From positions 359,501-423,500 of the forward strand of contig NC_004722.1 of NCBI RefSeq assembly GCF_000007825.1: 64,000 nucleotides of DNA, read 5' to 3'. The stretch is from Bacillus cereus ATCC 14579 (GTDB lineage Bacteria; Bacillota; Bacilli; Bacillales; Bacillaceae_G). The notes under the pieces are model-generated. The model saw only the letters and a program-made list of their open reading frames with translations. It searched no databases and was not told the origin of the DNA. The translations under genes were made by a program, and so were the position numbers. Each line of letters begins with the position of its first letter. The stretch's first letter is position 1. Shown here in pieces: positions 24,998-33,786 of this stretch.

Positions 24998-26290
24998 ATG
25001 GAAAAAGAAAGAAAAACATTTTCTTTTGGATTACGTACACAACTTATGCTATTCACTACAGTTTTAGCTTTCATTACATATTCAACAAGTATATTTTTTA
25101 TTTACGTGATATACGATTATTTTCAAAGTTATGTAAGTCAAACTGTATATAATATTATCGTTATGTTATTAGGGGTAGTATGGTCTGGAATTTTAGCATA
25201 TGGAGCAGCCGTATTTTTAATTAAACCGCTTCGCAAGTTAGAGGAAGCGGCAAGAAAAGCAGCTGAGGGTGATATTCGTGAAGATGTTCCATTACCGAAG
25301 ACAGATGATGAAATTAAATCTTTAAGTGTTGCATTTAATATGATGTTAGGAAACTTAAGGGGCATGGTAAAAAATATTGATACAACATTTTCGTATACAA
25401 ATAATCAAGTACAGCAGATTAGAAAACAAACAGGCGAAGCAACGAGACAAGCGCAAGGTGTATCTGAGACACTTGCAGAGATTTCTTCAGGCGCTGAGCA
25501 ATCAGCGGCATCAATTCAAGCAATTGTTTCTGCTGTTGATACAACGACTTCTATTGCAAGTGAAGTAGAAGAAAAAGCGAAGCAGTCTGATACATTGTCT
25601 TCAGAAATGGTTGAAGCTTTAGGGCATAGTACTCGTGTCTTTACGTCTTTAATTCAAGGTATTCAAACATTGGCAAAAGAAAATGAAGATTCAATGCAAA
25701 ATGTACAGAAGTTAGAAGAACGAATGAAACAAGTAGAACATATTGTGTCTGTTGTGAGTGCGATTGCTAGCCAAACGAATTTATTAGCACTAAATGCTTC
25801 TATTGAGGCAGCTCGTGCAGGAGAGCATGGAAGAGGCTTTGCGGTTGTTGCGGAAGAAGTACGTAAACTTGCTGATGAAAGTGATCATTCTGCAAGAAAC
25901 ATATCGCAGTTATTACGGAATATGCAAGATGAAGTACAACAAGTTGCAATGAAAATGACAGAACAAGTGAAAATAGCTAAAGAAGAGGCGAAACGTGGGG
26001 AAGCTACGGAATTAATTTTAAAAGAAATGTCATCAAGTGTTATGGAAGTAGCCGATGCAACTCAGCAAATTAGTAGTTATATGAATGAACAAGTGAGCCA
26101 CATTCATCAAACAGGAGCACAAACAAAAGCTGTAGCAGCAATTGCTGAAGAAACGTCAGCTGGTTCGCAAGAAGTAGCACGTGTGACGCTACAACAATCT
26201 AAAAATATGATAGTAATCGATCAATTATTAAAGGATTTAGAGAAGCAAGCAACTGATTTGAAACAAACAATTGAACGATTTTCAATGTAA
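24998..26290 (+). CDS. Methyl-accepting chemotaxis protein with minimal sensor region
   Basis: The 430-residue protein has two membrane helices (about 20-40 and 47-72) separated by only a few residues. A HAMP linker (IKPLRKLEEAARKAAEGD) and a long coiled-coil signalling domain follow. The hairpin tip reads SAIASQTNLLALNASIEAARAGEHGRGFAVVAEEVRKLA. Lacking an extracellular sensor, it may sense membrane state or a cytoplasmic cue, or signal through a partner. The ATG at 24998 sits close behind a GGGGGAAAGGGAA purine tract. It is monocistronic, with a terminator following. Confidence 0.85.
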   Translation: MEKERKTFSFGLRTQLMLFTTVLAFITYSTSIFFIYVIYDYFQSYVSQTVYNIIVMLLGVVWSGILAYGAAVFLIKPLRKLEEAARKAAEGDIREDVPLPKTDDEIKSLSVAFNMMLGNLRGMVKNIDTTFSYTNNQVQQIRKQTGEATRQAQGVSETLAEISSGAEQSAASIQAIVSAVDTTTSIASEVEEKAKQSDTLSSEMVEALGHSTRVFTSLIQGIQTLAKENEDSMQNVQKLEERMKQVEHIVSVVSAIASQTNLLALNASIEAARAGEHGRGFAVVAEEVRKLADESDHSARNISQLLRNMQDEVQQVAMKMTEQVKIAKEEAKRGEATELILKEMSSSVMEVADATQQISSYMNEQVSHIHQTGAQTKAVAAIAEETSAGSQEVARVTLQQSKNMIVIDQLLKDLEKQATDLKQTIERFSM

Positions 26291-26324
26291 AAGGAAGAAC
26301 AGAATATTGTTCTTCTCTTTTTTA
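26291..26324 (+). terminator. Terminator after the chemoreceptor gene
   Basis: GAAGAAC/GTTCTTC stem (26294-26300 and 26309-26315) followed by a T-rich run. Confidence 0.75.
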
Positions 26325-26400
26325 TTTAGCTTGATTTAATATTTACAGTTAAACTATGAACGTTTCCGCAACATTCTTTTCTGTCCCTTTCGGATGAAAA

Positions 26401-26417
26401 TTATAGCGAGCTATAAT
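26401..26417 (+). promoter_or_regulatory. Palindrome overlapping the argR -10 region
   Basis: TTATAGC-GA-GCTATAA has perfect 7-bp arms and overlaps a TATAAT (26412-26417) just before argR. It may be an autoregulatory or other operator. Confidence 0.35.
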
Positions 26418-26436
26418 ATTAAAAGGGGTGTCTTTT

Positions 26437-26886
26437 ATGAAAAAAGAAAAAAGACAACGGTTAATTAAACAATTTGTAAAGGAGTATGAAATAGATAAGC
26501 AAGAAAGATTAGTAGAATTGTTAGCAAAAAAAGATGTATTAGTAACACAAGCTACGGTTTCTCGCGATATTCGTGAGTTAAACTTAACGAAGGTACCTTC
26601 TCAAGAAGGATTAATGATATATAAAGTTTTCTCAGAAGAGCATTTACAAACTGATATAAAGTTAAAGAAAAAATTACGAGAAGTTGTTGTAAAAATTGAT
26701 TGTGTAGATCAATTAATGGTTATTAAAACATTACCTGGTAATGCACATGTTATTGGTGTTTTATTTGATGAATTAGATTGGAAAGAAAAAATAGGATGTA
26801 TATGTGGAAATGATACATGCCTTATAATTTCACAGTCGAAATCAGATAGGGAGATTATAGAAGAAAGATTAAATTTAATTATTTAG
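26437..26886 (+). CDS. argR: Arginine repressor family regulator of the arc operon
   Basis: The 149-residue protein has an N-terminal winged-helix (RQRLIKQFVKEYEIDKQERL, then TQATVSRDIRELNLTKVP) typical of ArgR/AhrC. The C-terminal oligomerisation and arginine-binding domain includes LPGNAHVIGVLFDELDW and GCICGNDTCLII. It lies directly before the arginine deiminase operon, where ArgR paralogues (often called ArcR or ArgR2) control arc genes in response to arginine. It is probably distinct from the biosynthetic AhrC. The ATG at 26437 follows AAAAGGGG by 8 nt; an in-frame GTG at 26428 is part of that site. Confidence 0.85.
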   Translation: MKKEKRQRLIKQFVKEYEIDKQERLVELLAKKDVLVTQATVSRDIRELNLTKVPSQEGLMIYKVFSEEHLQTDIKLKKKLREVVVKIDCVDQLMVIKTLPGNAHVIGVLFDELDWKEKIGCICGNDTCLIISQSKSDREIIEERLNLII

Positions 26887-26888
26887 AT

Positions 26889-26935
26889 GCAAAAATCCTG
26901 TTTTTAATAAAATTAAAAACAGGATTTTTGCTTAA
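26889..26935 (+). terminator. Terminator between argR and arcA
   Basis: A 20-bp perfect stem (GCAAAAATCCTGTTTTTAAT and its complement) with a 3-nt loop; the 3' arm supplies the T tract. Confidence 0.8.
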
Positions 26936-27068
26936 ATACGGAAGTTAAATATTCAATATATATGCGTAATATATGTATTTTTTATTGAGAAAGCAAGATA
27001 GTTTGTTATAAAAATACATATTCGTATGATTTTAAAAAAATAACTTGTTTAATATTTCACAATGATAA

Positions 27069-27111
27069 TGTGGATGCTTTCACAAAGATGAAAATACAGA
27101 GCATTTATTAT
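27069..27111 (+). promoter_or_regulatory. Crp/Fnr-type operator and -10 of arcA
   Basis: TGTGG-N6-TCACA (27069-27084) matches the Bacillus Crp/Fnr site TGTGA-N6-TCACA with one change. TATTAT (27106-27111) is a candidate -10; its predicted start would place the site centre near -41.5, the usual activator position. The operon ends in a Crp/Fnr-family gene, the likely binder. Confidence 0.65.
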
Positions 27112-27154
27112 GTACTTGTAAGACATCAAACATATTTAAAAGGAGGTACAACAA

Positions 27155-28387
27155 ATGAAACATCCGATACATGTTACTTCAGAAATTGGGGAATTACAAA
27201 CGGTTTTATTAAAACGACCGGGTAAAGAAGTGGAAAACTTGACGCCAGATTATTTGCAGCAATTATTATTTGACGATATTCCATACTTACCAATTATTCA
27301 AAAAGAGCATGATTATTTTGCACAAACGTTACGCAATCGGGGTGTTGAAGTTCTTTATTTAGAAAAACTAGCCGCTGAGGCGTTAGTAGATAAAAAACTT
27401 CGAGAAGAATTTGTTGATCGTATTTTAAAAGAAGGACAGGCCGACGTAAATGTTGCACATCAAACTTTAAAAGAATATTTACTTTCCTTTTCAAATGAAG
27501 AATTAATTCAAAAAATTATGGGCGGTGTACGGAAAAACGAAATTGAAACAAGTAAGAAGACACATTTATATGAATTAATGGAAGATCACTATCCGTTTTA
27601 CTTAGATCCAATGCCTAATTTATATTTTACTCGTGATCCAGCAGCTAGCGTGGGCGATGGCTTAACGATAAATAAGATGAGAGAACCAGCGCGTAGACGT
27701 GAATCATTATTCATGGAGTACATCATTAAATATCATCCAAGATTTGCAAAACATAATGTACCAATCTGGTTAGATCGTGATTATAAATTTCCGATTGAAG
27801 GTGGCGACGAGCTAATTTTAAATGAAGAAACAATTGCGATTGGAGTATCTGCTCGTACTTCAGCTAAAGCAATTGAACGTTTAGCTAAAAATCTCTTTAG
27901 CCGACAAAATAAAATTAAGAAAGTGTTAGCAATAGAAATTCCAAAATGTCGAGCATTTATGCATTTAGATACAGTATTTACAATGGTTGATTATGACAAG
28001 TTTACAATTCACCCAGCCATTCAAGGGCCAAAAGGGAATATGAATATTTATATTTTAGAAAAAGGATCAGATGAGGAAACTCTTAAAATTACACATCGTA
28101 CTTCTTTAATGGAAGCATTAAAAGAGGTATTAGGCTTAAGTGAATTAGTTCTTATTCCATGTGGAGGAGGAGATGTAATTGCTTCTGCTCGTGAACAATG
28201 GAATGATGGCTCGAACACATTAGCAATTGCGCCAGGTGTAGTTGTTACATATGATCGCAACTATGTATCTAATACGTTATTACGTGAACACGGTATAGAA
28301 GTGATTGAGGTGCTAAGTTCGGAATTATCTCGTGGTCGTGGGGGTCCACGTTGCATGAGTATGCCAATTGTTCGTAAAGATATTTAG
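27155..28387 (+). CDS. arcA: Arginine deiminase
   Basis: The 410-residue cytoplasmic enzyme hydrolyses arginine to citrulline and ammonia, the first step of the ADI pathway. The family signature FTRDPAASVGDG (near 160), the IEGGDELIL substrate loop, MHLDTVFTMVD with the catalytic histidine, and the nucleophilic cysteine in RGRGGPRCMSMP (Cys400) are all present. An AAAAGGAGG site precedes the ATG. It is first in arcA-arcB-arcD-arcC-arcR. A Crp/Fnr-type operator upstream suggests anaerobic or arginine-dependent activation. Confidence 0.97.
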   Translation: MKHPIHVTSEIGELQTVLLKRPGKEVENLTPDYLQQLLFDDIPYLPIIQKEHDYFAQTLRNRGVEVLYLEKLAAEALVDKKLREEFVDRILKEGQADVNVAHQTLKEYLLSFSNEELIQKIMGGVRKNEIETSKKTHLYELMEDHYPFYLDPMPNLYFTRDPAASVGDGLTINKMREPARRRESLFMEYIIKYHPRFAKHNVPIWLDRDYKFPIEGGDELILNEETIAIGVSARTSAKAIERLAKNLFSRQNKIKKVLAIEIPKCRAFMHLDTVFTMVDYDKFTIHPAIQGPKGNMNIYILEKGSDEETLKITHRTSLMEALKEVLGLSELVLIPCGGGDVIASAREQWNDGSNTLAIAPGVVVTYDRNYVSNTLLREHGIEVIEVLSSELSRGRGGPRCMSMPIVRKDI

Positions 28388-28417
28388 TATAAATAACGGA
28401 GAAAGTAGGGATGAATT

Positions 28418-29416
28418 ATGTTAATGACTAGACCAAATTTAAAAGGAAGAAGCTTTCTAGCAGAAAAAGATTTTACACAAGAAGAATTGTTATATTTTCT
28501 AGATTTGGCAGCAGAATTAAAAGAGAAAAAGAAAAATGGTATCCCGCATCATTATTTAGAAGGTAAAAATGTAGCGCTCTTATTTGAAAAAACTTCTACT
28601 CGTACGCGTTGTGCATTTACAGTAGCATGTACAGATTTAGGGGCAAATCCTGAATATTTAGGGAAAGGTGATATTCAACTTGGGAAAAAAGAATCTGTAG
28701 AGGATACAGCAAAAGTGTTAGGGCGTATGTTTGACGGAATTGAGTTTCGTGGATTTAATCATGAAACTGTAGAATCTTTAGCACAAAATTCTGGTGTGCC
28801 AGTTTGGAATGGATTAACAGATATGTGGCATCCAACACAAACACTAGCAGATTTATTAACAATTAGAGAACATATAGGGAAATTGAAAAATGTGAAGCTC
28901 GTTTACGTTGGCGATGGGCGAAATAATGTTGCTAATAGCTTACTAGTTGGTGGAGCAATCGTTGGAATGGATGTACGTATTTGTACACCGGAATCTTTAT
29001 GGCCTGCACAAGAAGTAATTGATTTAGCAAAAAAATATAATGAACAAGTAATGATAACAAGTAATGTGGAAGAAGCTGTTGCGAATGCAGATGTAATTTA
29101 TACAGATGTATGGGTGTCTATGGGGGAAGAAGAAAAATTTGCTGAACGTGTCGAGTTATTGAAACCTTATCAAGTAAATATGAAAATGATTAAAGCAACA
29201 GGGAATGAAAACGTGATTTTCTTACATTGTTTACCTGCATTTCATGATGTTGAAACGATGTATGGCGAAGAAGTTTATGAGAAATATGGGTTGAAAGAAA
29301 TGGAGGTAACTGACGAAGTATTCCGCAGTAAACATTCAAAAGTATTTGATCAAGCTGAAAATAGAATGCATACAATTAAAGCGGTTATGGCAGCTACTTT
29401 AGGAAACATGGAGTAA
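28418..29416 (+). CDS. arcB: Catabolic ornithine carbamoyltransferase
   Basis: The 332-residue enzyme carries the carbamoyl-phosphate loop EKTSTRTRCAF near 58. The ornithine/citrulline motifs HPTQTLADLLT and HCLPAFHD lie further on, with the DxxSMG-like DVWVSMGEEE between them. In this pathway it runs in the catabolic direction, converting citrulline and phosphate to ornithine and carbamoyl phosphate. It follows arcA by 30 bp. ATG 28418 lies 7 nt after AGGG. A hairpin after its stop probably tunes expression of the downstream genes. Confidence 0.95.
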   Translation: MLMTRPNLKGRSFLAEKDFTQEELLYFLDLAAELKEKKKNGIPHHYLEGKNVALLFEKTSTRTRCAFTVACTDLGANPEYLGKGDIQLGKKESVEDTAKVLGRMFDGIEFRGFNHETVESLAQNSGVPVWNGLTDMWHPTQTLADLLTIREHIGKLKNVKLVYVGDGRNNVANSLLVGGAIVGMDVRICTPESLWPAQEVIDLAKKYNEQVMITSNVEEAVANADVIYTDVWVSMGEEEKFAERVELLKPYQVNMKMIKATGNENVIFLHCLPAFHDVETMYGEEVYEKYGLKEMEVTDEVFRSKHSKVFDQAENRMHTIKAVMAATLGNME

Positions 29417-29445
29417 AGAAGAAAGGGAGTCTTCCTTTCTTCTTT
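29415..29445 (+). terminator. Hairpin between arcB and arcD
   Basis: AAAGAAGAAAGG/CCTTTCTTCTTT 12-bp stem, 7-nt loop, pyrimidine-rich tail. Probably a partial terminator inside the operon. Confidence 0.5.
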
Positions 29446-29515
29446 CTCCTCCTTTAGACACTATCATTCACTATTGCTTTTGTATTGTTATTGCAATTAA
29501 AGAGAGGTGAGTGGA

Positions 29516-30931
29516 ATGGGTGAAGATAAGAAATTAGGGTTGTTTACACTAACGGCTCTTGTAGTTGGGTCTATGATTGGCGGTGGAGCCTTTAATTTAG
29601 CGAGTGATATGGCAAAAGGTGCTGGTGCTGGAGCCATTATTATTGGCTGGGTTATAACAGGAATTGGGATGATCGCACTCGGATTATCTTTTCAAAATCT
29701 AACTGTAAAACGGCCAGATTTAGATGGTGGTATTTTTAGCTATGCAAAAGCAGGGTTTGGTAATTTTATGGGGTTTAATAGTGCATGGGGATACTGGCTA
29801 TCTGCTTGGCTTGGGAATGTAGCTTACGGTACATTATTGTTTTCTTCATTAGGATATTTCTTCCCGATCTTTGAAGGCGGTCAAAATGTAGAATCCATTA
29901 TTGGTGCAAGCGTATTATTATGGTGTGTTCACATGTTAATTTTACGTGGAGTTCAATCAGCAGCCCTTGTGAATTTAGTAACTACAATCGCAAAATTAGT
30001 ACCTGTATTTGTATTTATTGTCATAGGAATCTTTGCGTTTCATATTGATACGTTCTTAGATGGATTTTGGGGGCAAACTGGTTCTTTTTCATGGGGAGCA
30101 GTTGGCAGCCAAGTTAAAAGTACAATGCTTGTAACTTTATGGGTATTTATTGGGGTAGAAGGGGCTGTTGTTTTATCCAGTCGAGCAAAAAATAGAAGTG
30201 ATGTAGGGAAAGCAACCGTTATTGGCTTAATTGGTACACTCATCATTTACATTTTAATCACATTATTGTCTCTTGGACTTATGCAGCAAGCAGACATTGC
30301 AGGTTTGAAAAATCCGGCTATGGCTTATTTGTTTGAAAGTGTTGTTGGAAAATGGGGTGCTATCTTTATTAATTTAGGTTTAGTCATCTCTGTATTAGGT
30401 GCTTGGTTAGGTTGGACTTTGCTCGCTTCTGAAATTCCATATTTAGCGGCTAAAGATGGAGTATTTCCAAAATGGTTCGCAAAAGAAAATAAAAATAAGG
30501 CTCCAGTAAATTCATTATGGATAACAAATGGTTTAATACAAATATTCTTGTTAACATTCGTCGTTTCTGATCAGGCGTATAACTTTGCATTCTCTTTAGC
30601 ATCTTCAGCTATTTTAATCCCATATGCTTTTTCAGCATTTTATCAACTGAAGCATAGCTTAAAGTCTGAAGAAGCAGATCGAAATAAAAATATAATAATT
30701 GGCTTGATCGCAAGTATTTATGGCGTGTGGTTAGTTTATGCAGCCGGTTTAGAGTATTTATTATTAACAATGACTTTATATGCGCCAGGTATTTTTATTT
30801 TTTACAATGTTCAAAAGCAAAAGAGTTCGAAGCAAATATTTACTCGAGTGGAATTAGCATCATCCGTAGCAATTGGTGCTTTAGCATTCTTTGCGATTTA
30901 TGGATTAATTACAGGCAGTATTACTTTATAA
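29516..30931 (+). CDS. arcD: Arginine-ornithine antiporter
   Basis: The 471-residue APC-family carrier has about twelve membrane helices. It begins LGLFTLTALVVGSMIGGGAF, the glycine-rich substrate loop of helix 1 in this family. ArcD exchanges extracellular arginine for intracellular ornithine without net energy cost, so the pathway yields one ATP per arginine. ATG 29516 follows GAGGTG by 6 nt; an in-frame GTG at 29507 overlaps that site. The arcB-arcD-arcC position confirms the role. Confidence 0.93.
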   Translation: MGEDKKLGLFTLTALVVGSMIGGGAFNLASDMAKGAGAGAIIIGWVITGIGMIALGLSFQNLTVKRPDLDGGIFSYAKAGFGNFMGFNSAWGYWLSAWLGNVAYGTLLFSSLGYFFPIFEGGQNVESIIGASVLLWCVHMLILRGVQSAALVNLVTTIAKLVPVFVFIVIGIFAFHIDTFLDGFWGQTGSFSWGAVGSQVKSTMLVTLWVFIGVEGAVVLSSRAKNRSDVGKATVIGLIGTLIIYILITLLSLGLMQQADIAGLKNPAMAYLFESVVGKWGAIFINLGLVISVLGAWLGWTLLASEIPYLAAKDGVFPKWFAKENKNKAPVNSLWITNGLIQIFLLTFVVSDQAYNFAFSLASSAILIPYAFSAFYQLKHSLKSEEADRNKNIIIGLIASIYGVWLVYAAGLEYLLLTMTLYAPGIFIFYNVQKQKSSKQIFTRVELASSVAIGALAFFAIYGLITGSITL

Positions 30932-30968
30932 AGCGCTGTGAAAGCGAAATCAACTGGAGGGCTGGAAT

Positions 30969-31931
30969 ATGGCACGAAGAAAAATTGTAGTTGCACTAGG
31001 GGGAAATGCGATACAGTCTGGAGAAGCTACTGCGGGAGCGCAGCAAGAAGCGTTGGAAAAAACGGCAGAACAACTTGTGAAAATAATGGAAAATGATGTG
31101 GATATAGTAATTGCGCATGGAAATGGCCCACAAGTGGGGAATATTTTATTACAGCAAAAAGCTGCAGAAACGGAAAAGACACCTGCAATGCCATTAGATA
31201 CTTGTGGGGCAATGAGCCAAGGGATGATTGGATATTGGATGGAAAATGCAATTGAAAAGGCATTGAAAAAACGGAATATAAACAAAGATGTAGCAACGGT
31301 TATAACACGTGTTGTTGTGGATAAAAAAGATGAGGCATTTAAAAATCCAACTAAACCAATTGGTCCTTTTTATACAGAAGAAGAGGCCAGAAAATTAATG
31401 GATGAAACAAAAGCAGTGTTTAAAGAAGATGCTGGTAGAGGATGGAGACGTGTTGTTCCATCACCGAAGCCTGTAAGTATTCATGAACATAAAGTGATTA
31501 ATTCTTTGGTCGAAGATGGAAACATAGTGATAGCTGTGGGCGGGGGTGGAATTCCAGTAATTGATTCTGAAGAAGGGTTAAAAGGAACTGAAGCGGTTAT
31601 CGATAAAGATTTCGCTGCGCAGAAATTAGCAGAATTAGTAGATGCCGATACGCTCGTTATTTTAACTGCAGTTGATTATGTGTATGTAAATTATAATCAA
31701 CCGAATCAAAAAAAATTAGAGCATGTCACAGTGAATCAATTAGAAGAATATATTGAAGAACAACAATTTGCTGCGGGAAGCATGCTTCCAAAAATCGAAG
31801 CTGCTATTAATTTTGTTAATACAAATCCAAAAAGAAAAACGATTATTACGTCTTTAGAAAAAGTATATGAAGCACTAGAAGAAAAAGCCGGTACTATTAT
31901 TTCAAAACAGAATGTATGCATGTATGTTTAA
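30969..31931 (+). CDS. arcC: Carbamate kinase
   Basis: The 320-residue amino-acid-kinase-fold enzyme shows VVALGGNAIQSG at the N-terminus, VDIVIAHGNGPQVGN near 40-54 and AVGGGGIPVI near 195. It transfers phosphate from carbamoyl phosphate to ADP, giving ATP, CO2 and ammonia, the energy-yielding step of the arginine deiminase pathway. A CTGGAGGG site precedes the ATG. A terminator follows, so arcR downstream may have its own promoter. Confidence 0.95.
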   Translation: MARRKIVVALGGNAIQSGEATAGAQQEALEKTAEQLVKIMENDVDIVIAHGNGPQVGNILLQQKAAETEKTPAMPLDTCGAMSQGMIGYWMENAIEKALKKRNINKDVATVITRVVVDKKDEAFKNPTKPIGPFYTEEEARKLMDETKAVFKEDAGRGWRRVVPSPKPVSIHEHKVINSLVEDGNIVIAVGGGGIPVIDSEEGLKGTEAVIDKDFAAQKLAELVDADTLVILTAVDYVYVNYNQPNQKKLEHVTVNQLEEYIEEQQFAAGSMLPKIEAAINFVNTNPKRKTIITSLEKVYEALEEKAGTIISKQNVCMYV

Positions 31932-31958
31932 ATTATTATGTACGCTACTTAGTAGTAA

Positions 31959-31993
31959 AAAAAGAATGAGGTTAATAACTTCATTCTTTTTAT
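31959..31993 (+). terminator. Terminator after arcC
   Basis: AAAAAGAATGAGGTT pairs with AACTTCATTCTTTTT (one mismatch), followed by further Ts. Confidence 0.75.
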
Positions 31994-32132
31994 TTATTAA
32001 TATTTTTTGTACTCATTGTTCATAAAGTTTTCATGATGAAATCTGAATATACAAGTTAATTATGATAAAATTCAAATTGAATACGCTTTCTTGATTTTTC
32101 GCTCCAACATACAGCAAGAGAGAGGGAATTTT

Positions 32133-32822
32133 ATGAATAGACGGAACGTAGTGAAAGACTTAAAGCAGTTCGAATTATTTGCTCATTTAACAGAAAAAAA
32201 ATTGAAAGGCTTAACAGAGTTTGTTTATTGGCGAACTTATAAAAAAGGTCAATTTTTATTTTTAGAAGGGGATTCAAGGGAAAGAATTTACTTCATGTTA
32301 GATGGTTTTGTAAAGTTAGAGCGGGTTAATCAAAATGGGAACTTATTATACGATGACTATGTAAAGCGGTATTCTATTTTTCCTTATGGTGGTATGTTTA
32401 CAGACAGAGGATATAACTATACAGCAGAAGCAATGACGGATGTGGAGGTATATTATATTCCAACGGTAATCTTTGAAGATATGGTAAAGTCCAGCAGAAC
32501 ACAATTGATGTACGTTGTTCAGCAATTATCATCTATATTAAAATTGAACGAAAATCGAGTGCAAAATATTACAATTCCTAATGCACAAGATCGTGTTATC
32601 CAAACGTTAAATTATTTAATGCAGGATTTAGGAGAACAGAGTGGAGAAAAGATTGTAATTTCATGTCCACTTACAACAATTGAAATATCCAAAATATCTG
32701 GAACATCTCGAGAGACAGTTAGCAGCGTATTAAAACAATTAAAAAATGATAGCATTGTTACAATTTTAGATAAAAAAATTACAATACATGATCCAACATA
32801 TTTTGAAGAAATCTCTATGTGA
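32133..32822 (+). CDS. arcR: Crp/Fnr-family activator of the arc operon
   Basis: The 229-residue regulator has an N-terminal cyclic-nucleotide-binding-type beta-roll (GQFLFLEGDSRERIYFMLDGFVKL) and a C-terminal HTH (TIEISKISGTSRETVSSVLKQL) that would read TGTGA-N6-TCACA. There is no cysteine cluster for an iron-sulfur centre, so it is ArcR-like rather than oxygen-sensing FNR. Its location after arcC matches ArcR of B. licheniformis and staphylococci, which activates arc genes. ATG 32133 has an AGGG site; a longer frame from 32091 lacks one. Confidence 0.85.
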   Translation: MNRRNVVKDLKQFELFAHLTEKKLKGLTEFVYWRTYKKGQFLFLEGDSRERIYFMLDGFVKLERVNQNGNLLYDDYVKRYSIFPYGGMFTDRGYNYTAEAMTDVEVYYIPTVIFEDMVKSSRTQLMYVVQQLSSILKLNENRVQNITIPNAQDRVIQTLNYLMQDLGEQSGEKIVISCPLTTIEISKISGTSRETVSSVLKQLKNDSIVTILDKKITIHDPTYFEEISM

Positions 32823-32978
32823 AAATTGTATATTGATTTTTTAATTCATAGTGTATATTAATAAGGTTCTTTATATATTTATAAGGAACTTTTTTACGTT
32901 ATCCTCTATAAAAAGATTGTATAGTATGGTAATAATAGCTAAAATCGATAATAAAATACAAAGTGAAGGGGAGAAAGA

Positions 32979-33662
32979 ATGATTCGTATTGAGTATGATC
33001 GATTAGTAGCTATTTGTTACAGTATAGGGGTTTTGTTATTATTAAAAATTCCAAATGATAATGAATTAATTGGGGAAAAACTATTCAATGTCTATAAGAT
33101 TCCGATACATACGTATGTTTATATGGATTATAAAGTCTCAAATATATTGATTGTTTCTTTCATACTACATGTAATTGCATTTATATTATTTTTAAAATGG
33201 CTAGGAAAAAAGGAGTCTAGTACATTTAGAAAAGTGAATAAAATAAAAGTAGTAGGTACTAGTATTTTGATTGTAATGATGCCGTTTATTTTAAATACAA
33301 TCCTCCAGACATTGAATAAAACATGGTATTATGCAGGAAAAACAGGGGTAGAAGCAATAGAATATAAAAAAGAAGATAGCCAGTGTAGAATGGAGAAAAA
33401 TGGAGAGAATATCCAACCGAAGTGCATTGTTACTTTAAAAAATTATCGTAATCATTCACAAGCATTAAAAGTTGTTTTATATGATAGTGCAAACGAGAAT
33501 TCAAAAAGCTATCCAGTACCGAAACCAGTCTATTTACAAAAACATGAGACAAAGCAATTTGAATTTCAAGTTCCTGTTTCTTATAATAGAGGTATTGAAA
33601 AAGATAAAGTACCAAATATTAAATTACATTCATTGCATGAAAATGATACGAAATACAATTAA
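32979..33662 (+). CDS. Uncharacterised membrane protein with C-terminal extracytoplasmic domain
   Basis: I do not recognise this 227-residue protein. Hydrophobic stretches near 10-24, 53-75 and 90-112 suggest three membrane helices. They are followed by a soluble domain of about 115 residues that contains two cysteines (CRMEKNGENIQPKC) and beta-strand-like repeats. The domain probably lies outside the cell. GGGGAG precedes the ATG with 6-nt spacing. The gene is monocistronic, between arcR and a convergent oxidase gene. Confidence 0.65.
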   Translation: MIRIEYDRLVAICYSIGVLLLLKIPNDNELIGEKLFNVYKIPIHTYVYMDYKVSNILIVSFILHVIAFILFLKWLGKKESSTFRKVNKIKVVGTSILIVMMPFILNTILQTLNKTWYYAGKTGVEAIEYKKEDSQCRMEKNGENIQPKCIVTLKNYRNHSQALKVVLYDSANENSKSYPVPKPVYLQKHETKQFEFQVPVSYNRGIEKDKVPNIKLHSLHENDTKYN

Positions 33663-33723
33663 TCTGTAAGTAAAAGTTTATGAGTAGGAGCAAGAATTTG
33701 AAACGATATAGAAAATCAACTTG

Positions 33724-33771
33724 AATCATCCAACATACTGCGAGGTAACGGTATAGTGGATGATTTTTTTA
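33724..33771 (+). terminator. Terminator after the membrane protein gene
   Basis: AATCATCCA/TGGATGATT outer stem around a partly paired loop, then a run of Ts. Confidence 0.75.
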
Positions 33772-33786
33772 TGTTATCCCCTTTTT

